The translations under genes were made by a program, and so were the position numbers. A stretch of DNA of 64,000 nucleotides from positions 18,287,086 through 18,351,085 of the forward strand of contig OZ007507.1 of assembly GCA_963931865.1 (NCBI GenBank). The letters are read 5' to 3'. Source of the stretch: Axinella damicornis (taxonomy: Eukaryota > Porifera > Demospongiae > Axinellida > Axinellidae). Below, one piece after another: positions 1-10,600 of the stretch (position 1 is the stretch's first letter; each line of letters opens with the position of its first letter). The notes under the pieces were generated by a model. That model did not search any database, was not told the DNA's origin, and saw nothing but the letters and a program-made list of their open reading frames with translations.

Positions 1-3000
1 CCCTCCGACAAGATATATGGCCTCCAGCTTTCCTACCTCCTGTTTGACCCTTTCAAGTGCGAGGAATGCATAACGGCTAATATGCTCGATTGCTGCTTGG
101 AAGAACTCCTTCATCTTCTGTGGCTCCACATAGAGTAAATTTCCATCCAGCTCGGCTATGTCGCGGTGCTTTTCATTGATTGCTTTTTCCAGCTTCTCTT
201 CCTTGTAGAACTTCACAAACGATTTGGGGAGGACTATCTCTGCTGGATTTCTCTTTTCATCATTATCTTCGTCACCAAAAAATATCTTCTGCTCCTCAAA
301 GCTTTCGTATATCAGCTTGTTGAGGTCAGCCTTGTGCTGCTGCTGCAATTGTGCATCGGGGACGTGTAGATACTGCCTGAAATCTCGGTCATCCACAACG
401 GTCTGCAAAAACTTGCTAAATTGTTCATTGACTCGTGTTCCTCCCCAATCATTGCCATTGGCCTTATCTTTCACACAGATGCGACCTTCTCTGTCGACAT
501 GATACGAGGTGATGTCAACAGTACCTCCTCCAATATCCAGAACCGTAAAGTGTCGGGGTTTGACGTGAAGTTCGCCACTATTCTGGCAATACAGCCCGGC
601 TACTTCAGGCTCCAAGGCAAGAGATAATCTATCTGGGGCATTCTCAATGGGCCTCTCCAACTTTCTGGACTTGCTGCAAGGGATAAGGTTGCAGCTCGGA
701 GAGGAAGAGCACAAGCCAGCCTGGAGGGATAAAGAAATGTTTTTGGAGTTATTAATTGCCCTTCATGCATGGGTCAGCAGTTGAAGACATAGCATATAAA
801 TTTCTGCAATTGCAGTTGAGTTCATTTGCAAATCTCACGATCCTAGCAACCTGCATTCTTGGTCTTAGGCCAATTAGTTTTGGAGAGTGGGATAAGAGTA
901 AAGTATATTATAAAGCAATCACTATATCAGAGTCTTCTAGAGGACAAAAATTGCGTGTGTATAATAATTATGGGGACAGGAGCTCCTGTCCCTCTCTCAT
1001 AATATACGCACAATTTTTGTGCAACGCAAACATACCCTGTGTCCCCACCCTGATTTAGCTACAACCCCGGAGTTACAGGTGCAATTTAGAATCCACAGAC
1101 AACTGAGTTTATATCCTTATCCATTGGGTAATACTAGTGAATCTATATAGACATAAGTAGAGCAATTATTAATTTTGATCGGATAGTGGATATCATCGTG
1201 TTTTTAGAACAGACACCGCCACCACCTCTTTAGGGTCATGATGCAGAAATTACGGTATGTGTAGCTTGTTAGCAGCACAATGGTACATGTTTGGTGTTCA
1301 TAATTATGTTGTGTAGTTCTCGACATGGAGCAATTCTTCTATAGTCGAGTGACTGGATGGACAGATGAAGAATAGCTCCATCTCAAGAAGTACGCAACAT
1401 GTGAACAATGGACTTGTACCATTGTGCTGCTGAGAAACTGCACATTCCAGAGATTTCTTTATCACAGCCCTAAAGAGGTGTTGGCAGCATCCATACTAAA
1501 AACTCAGTGAAATCCACTGTCCGATCAAACAAAGATGTCGAAATGTGGTCAACAATCAAATAACACCCCTCAGCACCTGAGGCAGCCACAACAACAAACC
1601 TCAGGCGTGCAGCAGAAGGGTCTTATCCAAGCTGCACAAGTCTTGCCGAAAACTGCTTCAGAGAAGCATTGGGGAGCAGTGTCCAACAATTTATCTGTTT
1701 CAGAATTTTATCTTTGACTGGTTATAGCTAACTCCAGAGCCAAACGAGAGAGCAGCATCTAACTTAGAACGCACAGCATGATGTGCTAGTGCATCTGAAT
1801 TTAAATTGTGTACGATGATCAATAACTTTCTCTATAGCTAGTTTATACTCTTCCCACACGCCCTTATGTCACTCCTGTTAGCTAGCCTGAATGAGAATTT
1901 TAACCTTAATTAATTAACACACTATAATACTAGATCAGGAGTTTGCAATTGACTAGAGAAAACCTATAACTATAGCTACTTACCTTGTAAGCAGCCTCTC
2001 TCATCATCTGCTTTCCACGAATGTCCCAGATTGCTGGAACAGTCACCACCCAATCGAATTGGACATTGTCAATACCATTCATACGGAGACAATCATAAAG
2101 CGTGTCCCTGAGGTACTTGAGGATTAATGCCACCACATCCACCAGGTAGTACTCCTCGTCACTGTTGATGGGACTGACAGGTGTGGTCCTGCTCACATCC
2201 TGTAGGGTTGTGTTACAAATGGGGTGCACAAAAGGTATAGTCCGGTAAGGTGTACTTCCCACCCAGCTGTGTCTAATGTAATGTAATTTGTAAGCTTAAT
2301 AGCTAAGTCCAGATTCCGAAGTACATGTACGTGAAGAGGAAGAAGCTGCAAAACCATGCACAAGACCTAGCTACCCTTGCCAATGCGAAGTCTTTGGTTT
2401 AGGCAAGCGCGCTAGCCGGTCCACGAAGCAATGACACTGTTATGTGGGCAGTCATTCCTGCCAAGGGGCAGTCATTTTCGAGGGATAAAATTTGTCAAGT
2501 CAAATGATCGGGCGTCACTCACGATGGGGTCGTTCGCGCCTCTGACACTAGTCATGAACGGTAGCTTCCTTCCTAGGCCCCCGCGCCTAGCTTTTCGTCA
2601 CTTGCAGAATTGCAAGCAATGGAAAGCTGGGCGGGGCCTGAGAACGAGGCGATATGAACGGTGCGGTGTATTGCATGCGTTGGGCATGCAATTCACACTT
2701 ATTGCGGATCGAGTACGGCGCTGCATCACTGCATGTGCGATAATACATAAGCACCGCTGCAACTTTGCCAAGTGCTTGGTCTTCTCTCTGCCAAGATACT
2801 TGAATCAATCGCACATTTCGACCGCAAGGTCCAATAATTCAGGGTAGCCCATACCTGTACCTATAACTCCCAATGTGTATGTTATTAAATTAATATTATA
2901 CGCCTAATTATAGACTCACTTTTCGATGATACAGGATCATCTTCATCCTTTCGAAATAGATGAATCTCTCCTTCTGTCTCATTTGGGAGAACATGGTCTG

Positions 3001-3270
3001 CGCACGGTAACCAAACGCCTCCACTGTATTCTTTCCCCTCTCCACAAGAACAGCATTGGGAACTCGTGTGTGATGTCCATCTATCGGGAGTTTAAGGATT
3101 TCTTTGCTGTCCTGTTGCAGAGTGTACGCAACAGAGCAGTAGGTCGTCCCGAAGTCGATAGCGGCTACAAATCCAGAAGCCCGTCTGAAGCCGGCTGCAC
3201 GCCTAGAAACTTTACTAGGCTTAGCCAGACCGTTTGGGAAACGGGAAGTCGTCGGCTTTGAAAGGGACAT
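1..3270 (-). CDS. HSPA12-like Hsp70-family ATPase, copy A (3 exons, 3' end outside window)
   Basis: Exons read on the minus strand are 3270-2920, 2199-1984 and 720-1 (continuing off the window). Splice sites are GTGAGT at 2919, GTAAGT at 1983, and acceptors ending in AG before 2199 and 720; all junctions are phase 0. The start at 3270 aligns with the start of copy B; an open frame continues upstream to 3378, but that stretch overlaps the promoter. Visible are the phosphate-1 motif AIDFGTTYCSVAYTL near residues 37-51, a VTVPAIWD segment in exon 2, and phosphate-2 motif LDIGGGTVDITSY plus GNDWGGTRVNEQF in exon 3, ending in the adenosine-loop region (IYLVGG) at base 1. This is the actin/Hsp70 nucleotide-binding fold of the HSPA12 subfamily, which lacks a classical substrate-binding domain. 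The frame is intact across everything visible. It is head-to-head with the partner gene at 3436. The family call is strong; the substrate is unknown. Confidence 0.9.
945..1019. repeat. Fold-back element in intron 2 of HSPA12-like A
   Basis: A near-perfect inverted repeat of about 75 bases with almost no spacer: the left arm starts CAAAAATTGCG and the right arm ends CGCACAATTTTTG, with GGAGCTCC at the centre. It is a hairpin-forming MITE-like insertion inside the intron and contains no reading frame of note. Confidence 0.7.
1174..1529. mobile_element. Fold-back MITE-like element, about 356 bp
   Basis: Long imperfect inverted arms: the left end reads TTTGATCGGATAGTGGAT and the right end reads ATCCACTGTCCGATCAAA. 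Matching internal blocks (ACCTCTTTAGGG against CCCTAAAGAGGT, and GCAGCACAATGGTAC against GTACCATTGTGCTGC) extend each arm to roughly 170 bases. It sits in intron 2 of HSPA12-like A. No transposase is present, so it is a non-autonomous or foldback element of unknown superfamily. Confidence 0.75.
2573..2655. mobile_element. Decayed GCCTCGTTCCCAGGC-type MITE
   Basis: The segment CTAGGCCCCCGC...AGCTTTTCGTCACTTGCA and later AAAGCTGGGCGGGGCCTGAGAACGAGG matches, with many changes, the small foldbacks at 4248-4349 and 51840-51914. It lies in intron 1 of HSPA12-like A. The termini are too degraded to define target duplications. Confidence 0.45.
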
Positions 3271-3435
3271 GATAGCAATGTGGGTTACGGTGCACTGTCT
3301 GCGCGTTCTTTTATGGCGAGCGCAGGAGAGGAGGGTTGTCGTCACTGTTATGAATATTTTACGCAGAACGGTGACCAATAATAACTGAGTATAAAGGTTG
3401 CTTTGTTTACTGAAATGTGACTACAAGACTTAGAA
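3271..3435. promoter_or_regulatory. Shared bidirectional promoter of module A
   Basis: This is the 165-base space between the two start codons. Reading plus, a CCAAT box (ACCAATA, 3374-3380) precedes TATAAA (3390-3395), about 40 bases before the partner start. Reading minus, ATAAAAG (complement of CTTTTAT, 3308-3314) lies about 38 bases upstream of the HSPA12-like start. The same order and spacing recur in module B (30367-30526). No canonical heat-shock element (nGAAnnTTCnnGAAn) was seen. Function is inferred from position and conservation. Confidence 0.65.
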
Positions 3436-5837
3436 ATGGGACAGAGTTGGTTAGTTGCGATGAAAGAGTTGCGTATCATTGTACATTTATTCACGTCTGT
3501 TCTTTAACAGTTGCAGAAATCCGATGGATGAGTCGAATAGATTAGAACGTGAGATGGAGGAAGAACCAAAAGCGTTGGGATCCAAGTTGGCGATCAAGCG
3601 CGTCGAACCGCGAACTGAACGAGACGATTTAAAGGAGGAACTCCGTCAACAGAAAGAACTCCAGTACCGACAACAGTGAGTGATATTGTATACGTTTAGG
3701 GTAACGCTATATAGCTAAACGACAGTGCGTACAAACCGAGTAGCAAGTATGTCAGGAGCACCTGATAGCCAGCATCACATTTCTGTGTGATCATCCTTCA
3801 AGCAACTTTTCCTGCAACTTAATATATCTGTGGAGGTACTAGGCTTGCTACTCTAAGTGTGATCTGACTAGTAGCTATAGGCCTTGACGGACTAAACTTT
3901 TTCTTCACCTATTATTCTATTCTCTTATGCTCATTACTGAGTCTTTTGCCTATTACGCTGACTCAGGTGACGCAATTATGACTTACAGTTCAGTGTACAT
4001 AATCAGGTATCTCCTAAGTGTATATTTAGTATAAATGCATGAGCCGCCGAAGGCGGTGAAGGAGCGTCGAACTCAGCATGTGTGCCCTAGCAGAAGTAGT
4101 AGGCATTCACACGTCCCAAACCTTTACCTTATACAGCAAGAGGCCATTATGTAAAAGTGTGAACCCCACACTTGGGGTGCCTATATATGAATCCGAAAAG
4201 TCCTAAATTACCATGGTATAATATATGATGAACAACCCGGACTAAACCTAGCCTTGTTCCCAGGCCTTCTCACCCCAGCATTTGTCGCTTGCAGCATTAG
4301 TATTGCAAGTGACAAACGCTGGGGTGAGAAGGCCTGGGAATGAGGCTAGACTAAACCGTCGTACCATTATCTAAAAACACATGTTCTACATGTTAATTAC
4401 ACAGGAAACTCGGTGGAGCAAGAAACATGCAAATCATGGGTCACCAAGTTGTTGGAAACATGGATAAAAGCCATGAAGATGTGAAGATGATGTTCGAAAA
4501 ATTCTTCAGTGGGGATGCAGTGAGCATAAGAAGAGCACTGCGGAATCAAATTGCATCACTTCAAACAAGAAAATTATTGAGCCAAATGTTTCAGGTTGAC
4601 TATCCTATGAACAAACTGTGTATCAGATAATTGTGCACAACACATTATGGAGACATGACTGTATAAATCGTATCACTTCCTGTATAGGTCATATACGACT
4701 ATGTACAGAGAAAGGTGGTGGAACGTCTTGCAAGAAAGGCTCTGCAGCTAGATCAACAGCCTCAATCACAATCATCACGGGAAAAAGTAAGTTCACTGTA
4801 ATTAATGCCAACATGCTCACCATGCATAGTTAGTTACACTCAGTTTGTTGTTGCAGAAAGCAGAACAGTTCGCTCCCCTTTTCAAACACACTGAACTTTT
4901 CACTTCCTGCCGTGACGATCAAGTTGCTTTCCGAGCTAATATGATAGAGAAACAGAGGGAATATGGCATCCTGTTGCACAATTGTGACCTGATGGAGATG
5001 ACTGATGCCAAAGTAGAAGAAGAGACTAAGAAAATGAAGGAAAAATTCCATGGCAGAAATATTCCAGCTGAACAAAGGGTAACAATCAGACTTCTCATAA
5101 GTTTCTGCATGCACTATATTCACCATGATACTTATTTCTACAGTTTGAAGACGTTAAAGACTTCATACATACCAATTCAATAGAGCAGGAATTTGATATC
5201 TACATCAAAAGTAGTGTCCGCCTGGCATTGCTGATGGTCACTCGAATCCCTCCCATGATTGCTGTTGAACCCACGACATTCGATCCACGGTGTACCATAC
5301 AGGACGCTTCATGGAATGAGAGTGATGTTGAAACACAACAGATCACTTCAATGCAACCAATTGTTTACTTCAGCTATGAAGGCGAGGTGGCTGTCAGAGG
5401 GATTGTAACCAACACACCCGACACAGGTGATAGCTAATTGTCATATTATGACAGTCTGTAAATACAGTGCATAATGTGCTACATGATTCTTTTGTAGCTG
5501 TTGCCAAGGAAACCCCGTCAGGGATTACAAATGACACACTTGATTCAAGGGATCAGGACGATGCCACAGGTGATAATTATGTCATGATGACAGTCTGTAA
5601 AATTATATAGTGTGTAATATGCTACATATATGATTCTTTGTAGCTGTTGTCAAGAAAACCCCATCAGAGATTACAAATGACACACCTGATTCGAGGGATC
5701 AGGACGATGCCACAGGTGATAATTATGTCATGATGACAGTCTGTAAAATTATAATAATTATAGTTTGTAATATGCTACATCACTCTTATGTAGCTGTTGT
5801 TAAGAAAAACCCTTCACTCTTTCAACACCAAAGTTGA
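3436..5837 (+). CDS. Coiled-coil, MIEAP-like partner gene A' (9 exons, about 386 aa)
   Basis: Inferred coding exons are 3436-3449, 3511-3675, 4405-4594, 4688-4786, 4857-5078, 5144-5426, 5498-5569, 5644-5715 and 5794-5837 (TGA). All junction phases agree and the joined frame is open. The 14-base first exon (M-G-Q-S) uses donor GTTAGT, kept at the same place in three paralogues; if it is wrong, translation starts at ATG 3524. Residues about 10-60 are charged coiled coil (LEREMEEE, RDDLKEELRQQ). A helical region follows (VIYDYVQRKVVERLARKA, about 124-141), then KHTELFTSCRDDQVAF, and near residue 266 RLALLMVTRIPPM followed by IVYFSYEGEVAVRGI. That order, coiled coil then a PPM and YEGE block, resembles the C-terminal domain of mitochondria-eating protein (SPATA18) by pattern only. 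The 22-codon exon present in B' is absent. The last exons include a tandem pair of 72-base phase-1 exons. It is divergent from HSPA12-like A. Confidence 0.8.
4037..4070 (+). repeat. Single copy of the GCCGCCGAAGGCGGC terminal motif
   Basis: GCATGAGCCGCCGAAGG followed by CGGTGAAGGAGCGT matches the inverted ends of the element at 47335-48140. It lies within an intron of partner gene A' and may be one end of a decayed relative. No second end was found nearby. Confidence 0.5.
4248..4349. mobile_element. 102-bp foldback MITE with 7-bp target duplication
   Basis: The ends read CTAGCCTTGTTCCCAGGCC and GGCCTGGGAATGAGGCTAG, with inner arms TTCTCACCCCAGC and GCTGGGGTGAGAA around a short loop. ACTAAAC flanks both sides (4241-4247 and 4350-4356), so the target duplication is intact. 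It is inserted in an intron of partner A' and is absent from the equivalent intron of B'. It belongs to the same family as 50923-50984 and 51840-51914. Confidence 0.88.
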
Positions 5838-7040
5838 AACGTGCTGTATTTTATTGCCTGCAGCCAACACCATTGGGGCAGGACTGTACACATGATGGTC
5901 ACAGAACCACAGGTGATACGTCATGATAACAACCTGTATGCAGTGCTTATACTGAATACAAACCAATTACTTCATGACAGCTAAATCAATGCCACCGAAT
6001 AGCACAGCAGCTTTGAGGTGTGTTATAAAGCAGTCACATAGTGCCCCCAATTACAAAGGACTGTGAAAGAGTACTGCCCAACTGAGGTTCTGTCACTTGC
6101 AGATGTCCTACGAAATACAGCCTGTGCTTGAGATTAATTCTAAGACCGGAGGTATATACCTCCCTACAGGGGGTTACACCTCATGTAGATGTGTGTGCAT
6201 GCCACCATTGAAAGTAGTCCATGGCAACCATGCAGTAATTTACTAAATCCATGTGATGCTATGTCTATTGAGCTAGACTCTACGTAGATGGTCTTTGAAT
6301 CTTCTAGCAAAGGGCAAGGAAGGGTCAAACATGACTATTGTGCCTCTGGAAGAACCATTCAAGAATGCAAGAGAATAATCAAATCTTATTATGTGAATGT
6401 TAAAGCCACACAGATATGCAGTCTGACTGCATGGTTACAAGGTAATTACCATACTGTGTAGAGGCCTCAGCCATATATCCCTATAGCTACTGACCCTCTC
6501 TCTCTCTCCATTTCGGTGGACTAGATTTCCCTCTAGATCAACAACTAGCTATCACAAATTGACTGTACAGTCTCCTACGGTAAAAAAAAAAAAGAACCAG
6601 CTTCATAATATTAGACAAACGGATATCATTCTATTGGCTGCTCACATGGTCAGAAAACTTTAGAACTATAGAAGCCATGCAGTCACTGAAATTGCATTGT
6701 ATCAAGAGACTCTGATGCAAGATGAGAACATATTTATGAGTAACTAATTCAGCTTCCTCTTGCATATGATCTTGATATCAACATATTTCCCATTAATCAC
6801 TTCAGCATTTCTCTTTCTACATGCAGATTTATAAGTCGGCGTCAAAAGCAGAAGCTCTACATACAGTATACTTGTGTAGCATCCATAGTCTAGGCACAAA
6901 ACAGTGGTGAAACTGTTATTAATTAATTAGAGTAATAATAAGTCTTTTGATACTTACATAATATTATGACATTGTTATACTGATTTATGTTTGGTATACT
7001 ACCCTCAAAAATATTTGATTTATAAAGTACGATGTCCACA
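5838..7040. other. 3' flank of partner A', no gene recognised
   Basis: Just past the stop, 5875-5915 retains a copy of the last part of B' exon 7 (GGGGCAGGACTGTAC, then GATGGTCACA and CCACAG followed by GTGA), so it is likely a dead exon. Further on, scattered blocks match 33048-34640 behind gene B' (for example TTGTGTAGCATCCA with AGGCACA), showing that the module duplication extended well past the genes. A 12-base poly-A run lies near 6583. No other open frame of interest was seen. Confidence 0.6.
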
Positions 7041-7189
7041 TTAACTCTTTACCAACCATAAGAAACAGCTTAAGGAAGCAAAATCCTGTATTAAAGTATA
7101 ACGCCTAGTAATAAATTCCCCATTATAAATTCTTATGGCTTATGGGAGCTCATGACGGCTTTTGCAGTCATTGGTTGGTAAAGAGTTAA
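7041..7189. mobile_element. 149-bp MITE with TTAA ends and 18-bp TIRs
   Basis: The left end TTAACTCTTTACCAACCA and right end TGGTTGGTAAAGAGTTAA are perfect inverted copies. TTAA at both borders is the target preferred by piggyBac-type transposases, so a piggyBac-related non-autonomous origin is plausible. The interior is AT-rich and noncoding. Related ends occur at 43441, 43829 and about 45795. Confidence 0.82.
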
Positions 7190-8280
7190 TCTAGAATGCG
7201 GACTTGAGATGTCAGGCTCTTTCTGTTGAGATCAGGGCTATACAACTTGGATATGCAATCCAAGCACAGAACACAGAAATTTAATTGATGAACCTGAATT
7301 GGAAGGAGTGTGGTAACTCCATGATACCTAGTGATTAGTGCTAGTGATCAGATAAGCAGTTTTCAATTGATCATGAACTTCTACCTTAGCCTCTGATGAG
7401 TAGTCCCAATGAACACACTTTTAATTTGGGTTTGCAAACTAAAGGGAGATGAGGTTAATCAATGTCGATTAATCAACTCTGGATTATTAAAACATCCAAA
7501 TTCAAATATTATAACACCATTGTAGAATGATATATGACTTGACTGAAGAGGACAATAGCAATACACATGATTGTGTGCAATGAGTTTAATAACTACTAGG
7601 ACCAATCACATCACACATCTTCTGCCATGTGAAGGGAATTGTGGTGCGGCACCAGACACATGGTTCCTTGCCACAATCTCAGGAAAACCACCATCTGTGT
7701 GGAAATGAGAAATGATTTGGGAAATGATAGCTAAATGTTCTTCAGTTACATTTTCAACCAACTCTGGAGTAGGGAAATGATGTGAGCTTGTTCTTCTAGG
7801 GAGCTTGTTCTTCTAGGGAGCTTATTCTTCCTACAATTTCCACACAGTAGCAGAATTATGATTTAAAAACAAGGTAGGCACTGTTCCTCCTTAGATGTTT
7901 CATAGCTCTGATGATGTGTTTGCAGGATGGCACAATGCTCCGAGGACTACATATGAAGTTAGCCCAGCTGAGGCTCCATCCTTTCCATACCTTCAGTGTT
8001 TGCATCTCTCTGCACTGCATATGTTGATTTGAGGATCTCTCTCCTGAATGTGAGCATGATTGGGCATCGTTGATAAAAGGATAGGTGTTTCCAGTGTTTA
8101 TACTATACTAGATTGTGTTCTAGAAAAGGGTGGGGAAGGATCAAACATATATCACTGGTAGAACAAGTGTGTACATCACATGAATATCAACAACTACAAC
8201 TAAACGGAGTCACTTCTAGCCCATAGTTAGATCAGAGAAATGCTATTTTAGTAAGTTGGCTACTCATAATATTATAATGC
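7190..8280. other. Noncoding stretch with short tandem repeat and paralogous flank
   Basis: A 20-base unit (GGGAGCTTGTTCTTCTA) is repeated about twice at 7787-7829. The segment around 7830-8110 is paralogous to 36850-37034 joined to 37671-37830, and it carries the empty insertion site for the element at 37035-37670. The block near 7641 (GTGGTGCGGCACCAGA) matches 34567 behind gene B'. No gene was seen. Confidence 0.6.
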
Positions 8281-9790
8281 AATTCATATTGATAGGTCTC
8301 TGAAGGGCCAGGCAGCACAGTTGGGGGTGAGACAGCATGAGGGTGAATACTATCACACAAAAACCGACAAGTAGTCTCGCCCCCCTTTTGTTGAATTAGG
8401 CAAACATGATTGTAGTCATGATATCACATCAGGAGATCCAGAGCATTATTATGCCCAAACCTTTCTGTTGTGCATGCCAGAAACTCCTGGAAATGTAATT
8501 TTTATGCTTCTTGAGTATATACATGTATGACATTGTAATGTAATTGACAACTCGGCTTGTGCTAACAAAACACATCCATTGTAGAAAACAAATCCTTGTG
8601 ATGTGTGCATGTTAAAACCAAACAAAGTGTATGGAGCTAGAATTGGTGGTCTGACTGCATGGCTGTAAAGCAATAATTAGCCCTTTCCCACCCAATGACG
8701 TCATATGGCGTCATGAGACTTTCAGCTTCATGATGTTACATCCGGCAATGTCCTTGGGATAGGCTCTGCGTCAGCAGAAAGGGGGGGGGGGGGGGGGGGG
8801 GCAGGGGGAGGTGGGTGGGTGCACCCAAAGGGTGCAAACAGCATGGCCGCGTCTGGGCTCAGCTTTGAACAGCCCTTGGTTGGAGCCGGGTAGGCCATTT
8901 CTCGAGTTTTAAGCATAAATGGGCCTAGAAAACAGTGGTCTCGCCTTGCAGAGCCTCGAATTCCAGTGTTCAAGGCTGATTTTTCTGCTAGAGCAAGTTA
9001 CCATTGCCCGAGCATCTTGATCGCGTACACGTTAATGAGTGGGTGTGGTCAGAATCACGAATGTGGAAAGCATGGCTGTGTGCAGTTCTGTGTGAAGTTT
9101 TGAGCGTGAAAACCGATGGGAACCTTATCTAGGGTATGTTTAAGTAGATTACAAGTTAAAAAAACTGACCTCCATAATCTGTGGGTGGTAGAGGGATTAG
9201 CAAAGGACCATCTACAGTATTGTTGTGAGTGATGATTACCTGAAGGCATGGGTCCTTAACAACGTGGATGAGGACTAGAATACTGTCACAAAGATCACAT
9301 GATACCAGTGAACACTGGTCCTTAGCCACTGAAGACTAGCAGACACATAGCTCATGCATTCTACTCACTGTCAGATCAAAGAGGAATACCATCACAGTTG
9401 GCTTCTCACATACTGTAATTCATATTGATAGGTCTCTGAAGGGCCAGGCAGCACAGTTGGGGGTGAGACAGCATGAAGTGAATACTATCACACAAGCTGT
9501 GCAGTCTTAGACAAATAATGCAGTCATGAATAATTATTAGCCAGCACCGCCCAAAATTTCCTGTTATGCCAGAAATTCCTGGAAATGTAATTTCTAAGCT
9601 TCCTGAGTACCATGAATAATGTAATAACTGTAGTGTAACCTAATGTTTGACTTACATAGCCATGCACATTTTGTTAGCAATGACTAACATGAAACTCTCT
9701 AGTCAGGCTGCATGTGTATTATAGATTATTTTTATATAGTTTGTTGAAAGCACCGATTATGCTATAGATATAGAATGGCAGTTGGTGCTG
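8280..9790 (+). repeat. Partial unit of the 2.1-kb tandem array, interrupted by an R2 insertion
   Basis: Starts with repeat R1 (GGTCTCTGAAGGGCCAGGCA, CAGTTGGGGGTGAGACAGCA). It then follows the array order: 8370-8670 is nearly identical to 13430-13730, and 9240-9790 matches 13790-14330. The conserved 74-codon minus-strand frame at 8449-8673 is unchanged in 13508-13732, which shows a recent copy rather than proving a gene. Repeat R2 occupies 8690-9060 between the two matches. Confidence 0.75.
8690..9060 (-). repeat. Dispersed repeat R2 with poly-G run
   Basis: Shares GGTGCACCCAAAGGGTGCA, CAGCATGGCC and the outer GGCAATGTCCTTG / GAAGCTGAAAGTCTCATGA-type blocks with 45795-46305 (opposite strand) and with shorter pieces at 10440-10600 and 22480-22620. 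A run of more than 20 G occupies about 8779-8802. The frames in both long copies look alike because the DNA is copied; no known protein is visible. Confidence 0.65.
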
Positions 9791-10166
9791 TATGACTTAT
9801 ACAGTACTGAACCCAAGGGTGAGAGGATATATCAGCCATACGGCATGTGACTGCCATGCTATATGTATTAAGGGCAGAGTACATGCACATTGCTAGGTAG
9901 CATTATAGCAACACTAGATGCGCCCTGTTGACACGCATCCTGTACATGTCCCCAGGGCAGTGTTGTAATAGAATAGCCAGCTCTGCTTTGTATTGACCTG
10001 CATTTATGTATCTTGAAGTCTTAGGGGTCATAAGTCACGTGCATAATTAATAAGCTTCAACGGACGCGTTCTGCATGTAGCTAGCACCCTTAGAGCGGAA
10101 AGGGATGAAAGAAGCTAGAACACAGTGTGAAATGGTATCTTCTGCTGCAGATAAAATCCCACAAAT
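9790..10166. other. No feature seen
   Basis: Ordinary AT-rich sequence with no long frame, no splice-bounded coding block and no obvious repeat. It begins where the array unit ends and stops at the foldback element at 10167. Confidence 0.5.
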
Positions 10167-10386
10167 ACAGTCTCTCCTAGCGGGACTTAAACTATGCTCC
10201 TATGCTGCATGTATTGTATTATGCCAGCATAATTCACGATGCCTAATCTATGGTTGATTATATATAATTCACGATGTAGATTAGGCATTGTGAAATATGC
10301 TGGCATAATTCAATACATGCAGCATAGGAGCATAATCCTGTTGTCAAGCTGTTGCTAAGTTTAAGTCCTGCTAGGAGAGACTGTAG
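10167..10386. mobile_element. About 220-bp fold-back element
   Basis: The left arm (ACAGTCTCTCCTAGCGGGAC, then CTATGCTGCATGTATTG and TATGCCAGCATAATTCA) pairs with the right arm (TGAATTATGCCAGCATA-type block in inverted form, then GTCCTGCTAGGAGAGACTGT). The arms are about 80 bases; the right arm carries an extra block of about 25 bases, and the loop is AT-rich. It is noncoding. Confidence 0.78.
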
Positions 10387-10439
10387 TAACACCACATAGA
10401 TTACTTAGGAATGGGTCACCTGGCTAGCGCTCCGACTGA

Positions 10440-10600
10440 GGGCTTCACAGACACGACCATGCTGCATTCACCCTTCGGGGGAACCCTTCAACCCTCTCAC
10501 CTCACCCTGTGTACTCACACAGAACCAAGGACATTGCCAACAGTAACATAATAAAGCTGAAAGTCTCATAATGGGTTTTATATATAAAGAGTTAACCAGC
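10440..10600 (+). repeat. Partial R2 copy
   Basis: ACCATGCTGCATTCACCCTTCGGG, then CCTCACCCTGTGTACT and AAGCTGAAAGTCTCATAATG follow the order of R2 at 46130-46265. It is a degraded partial copy. Confidence 0.5.

Noticed and set aside
3271..3378. Upstream extension of HSPA12-like A by 36 codons
   Set aside because: The frame is open but covers the shared promoter boxes, and copy B starts at the position matching 3270.
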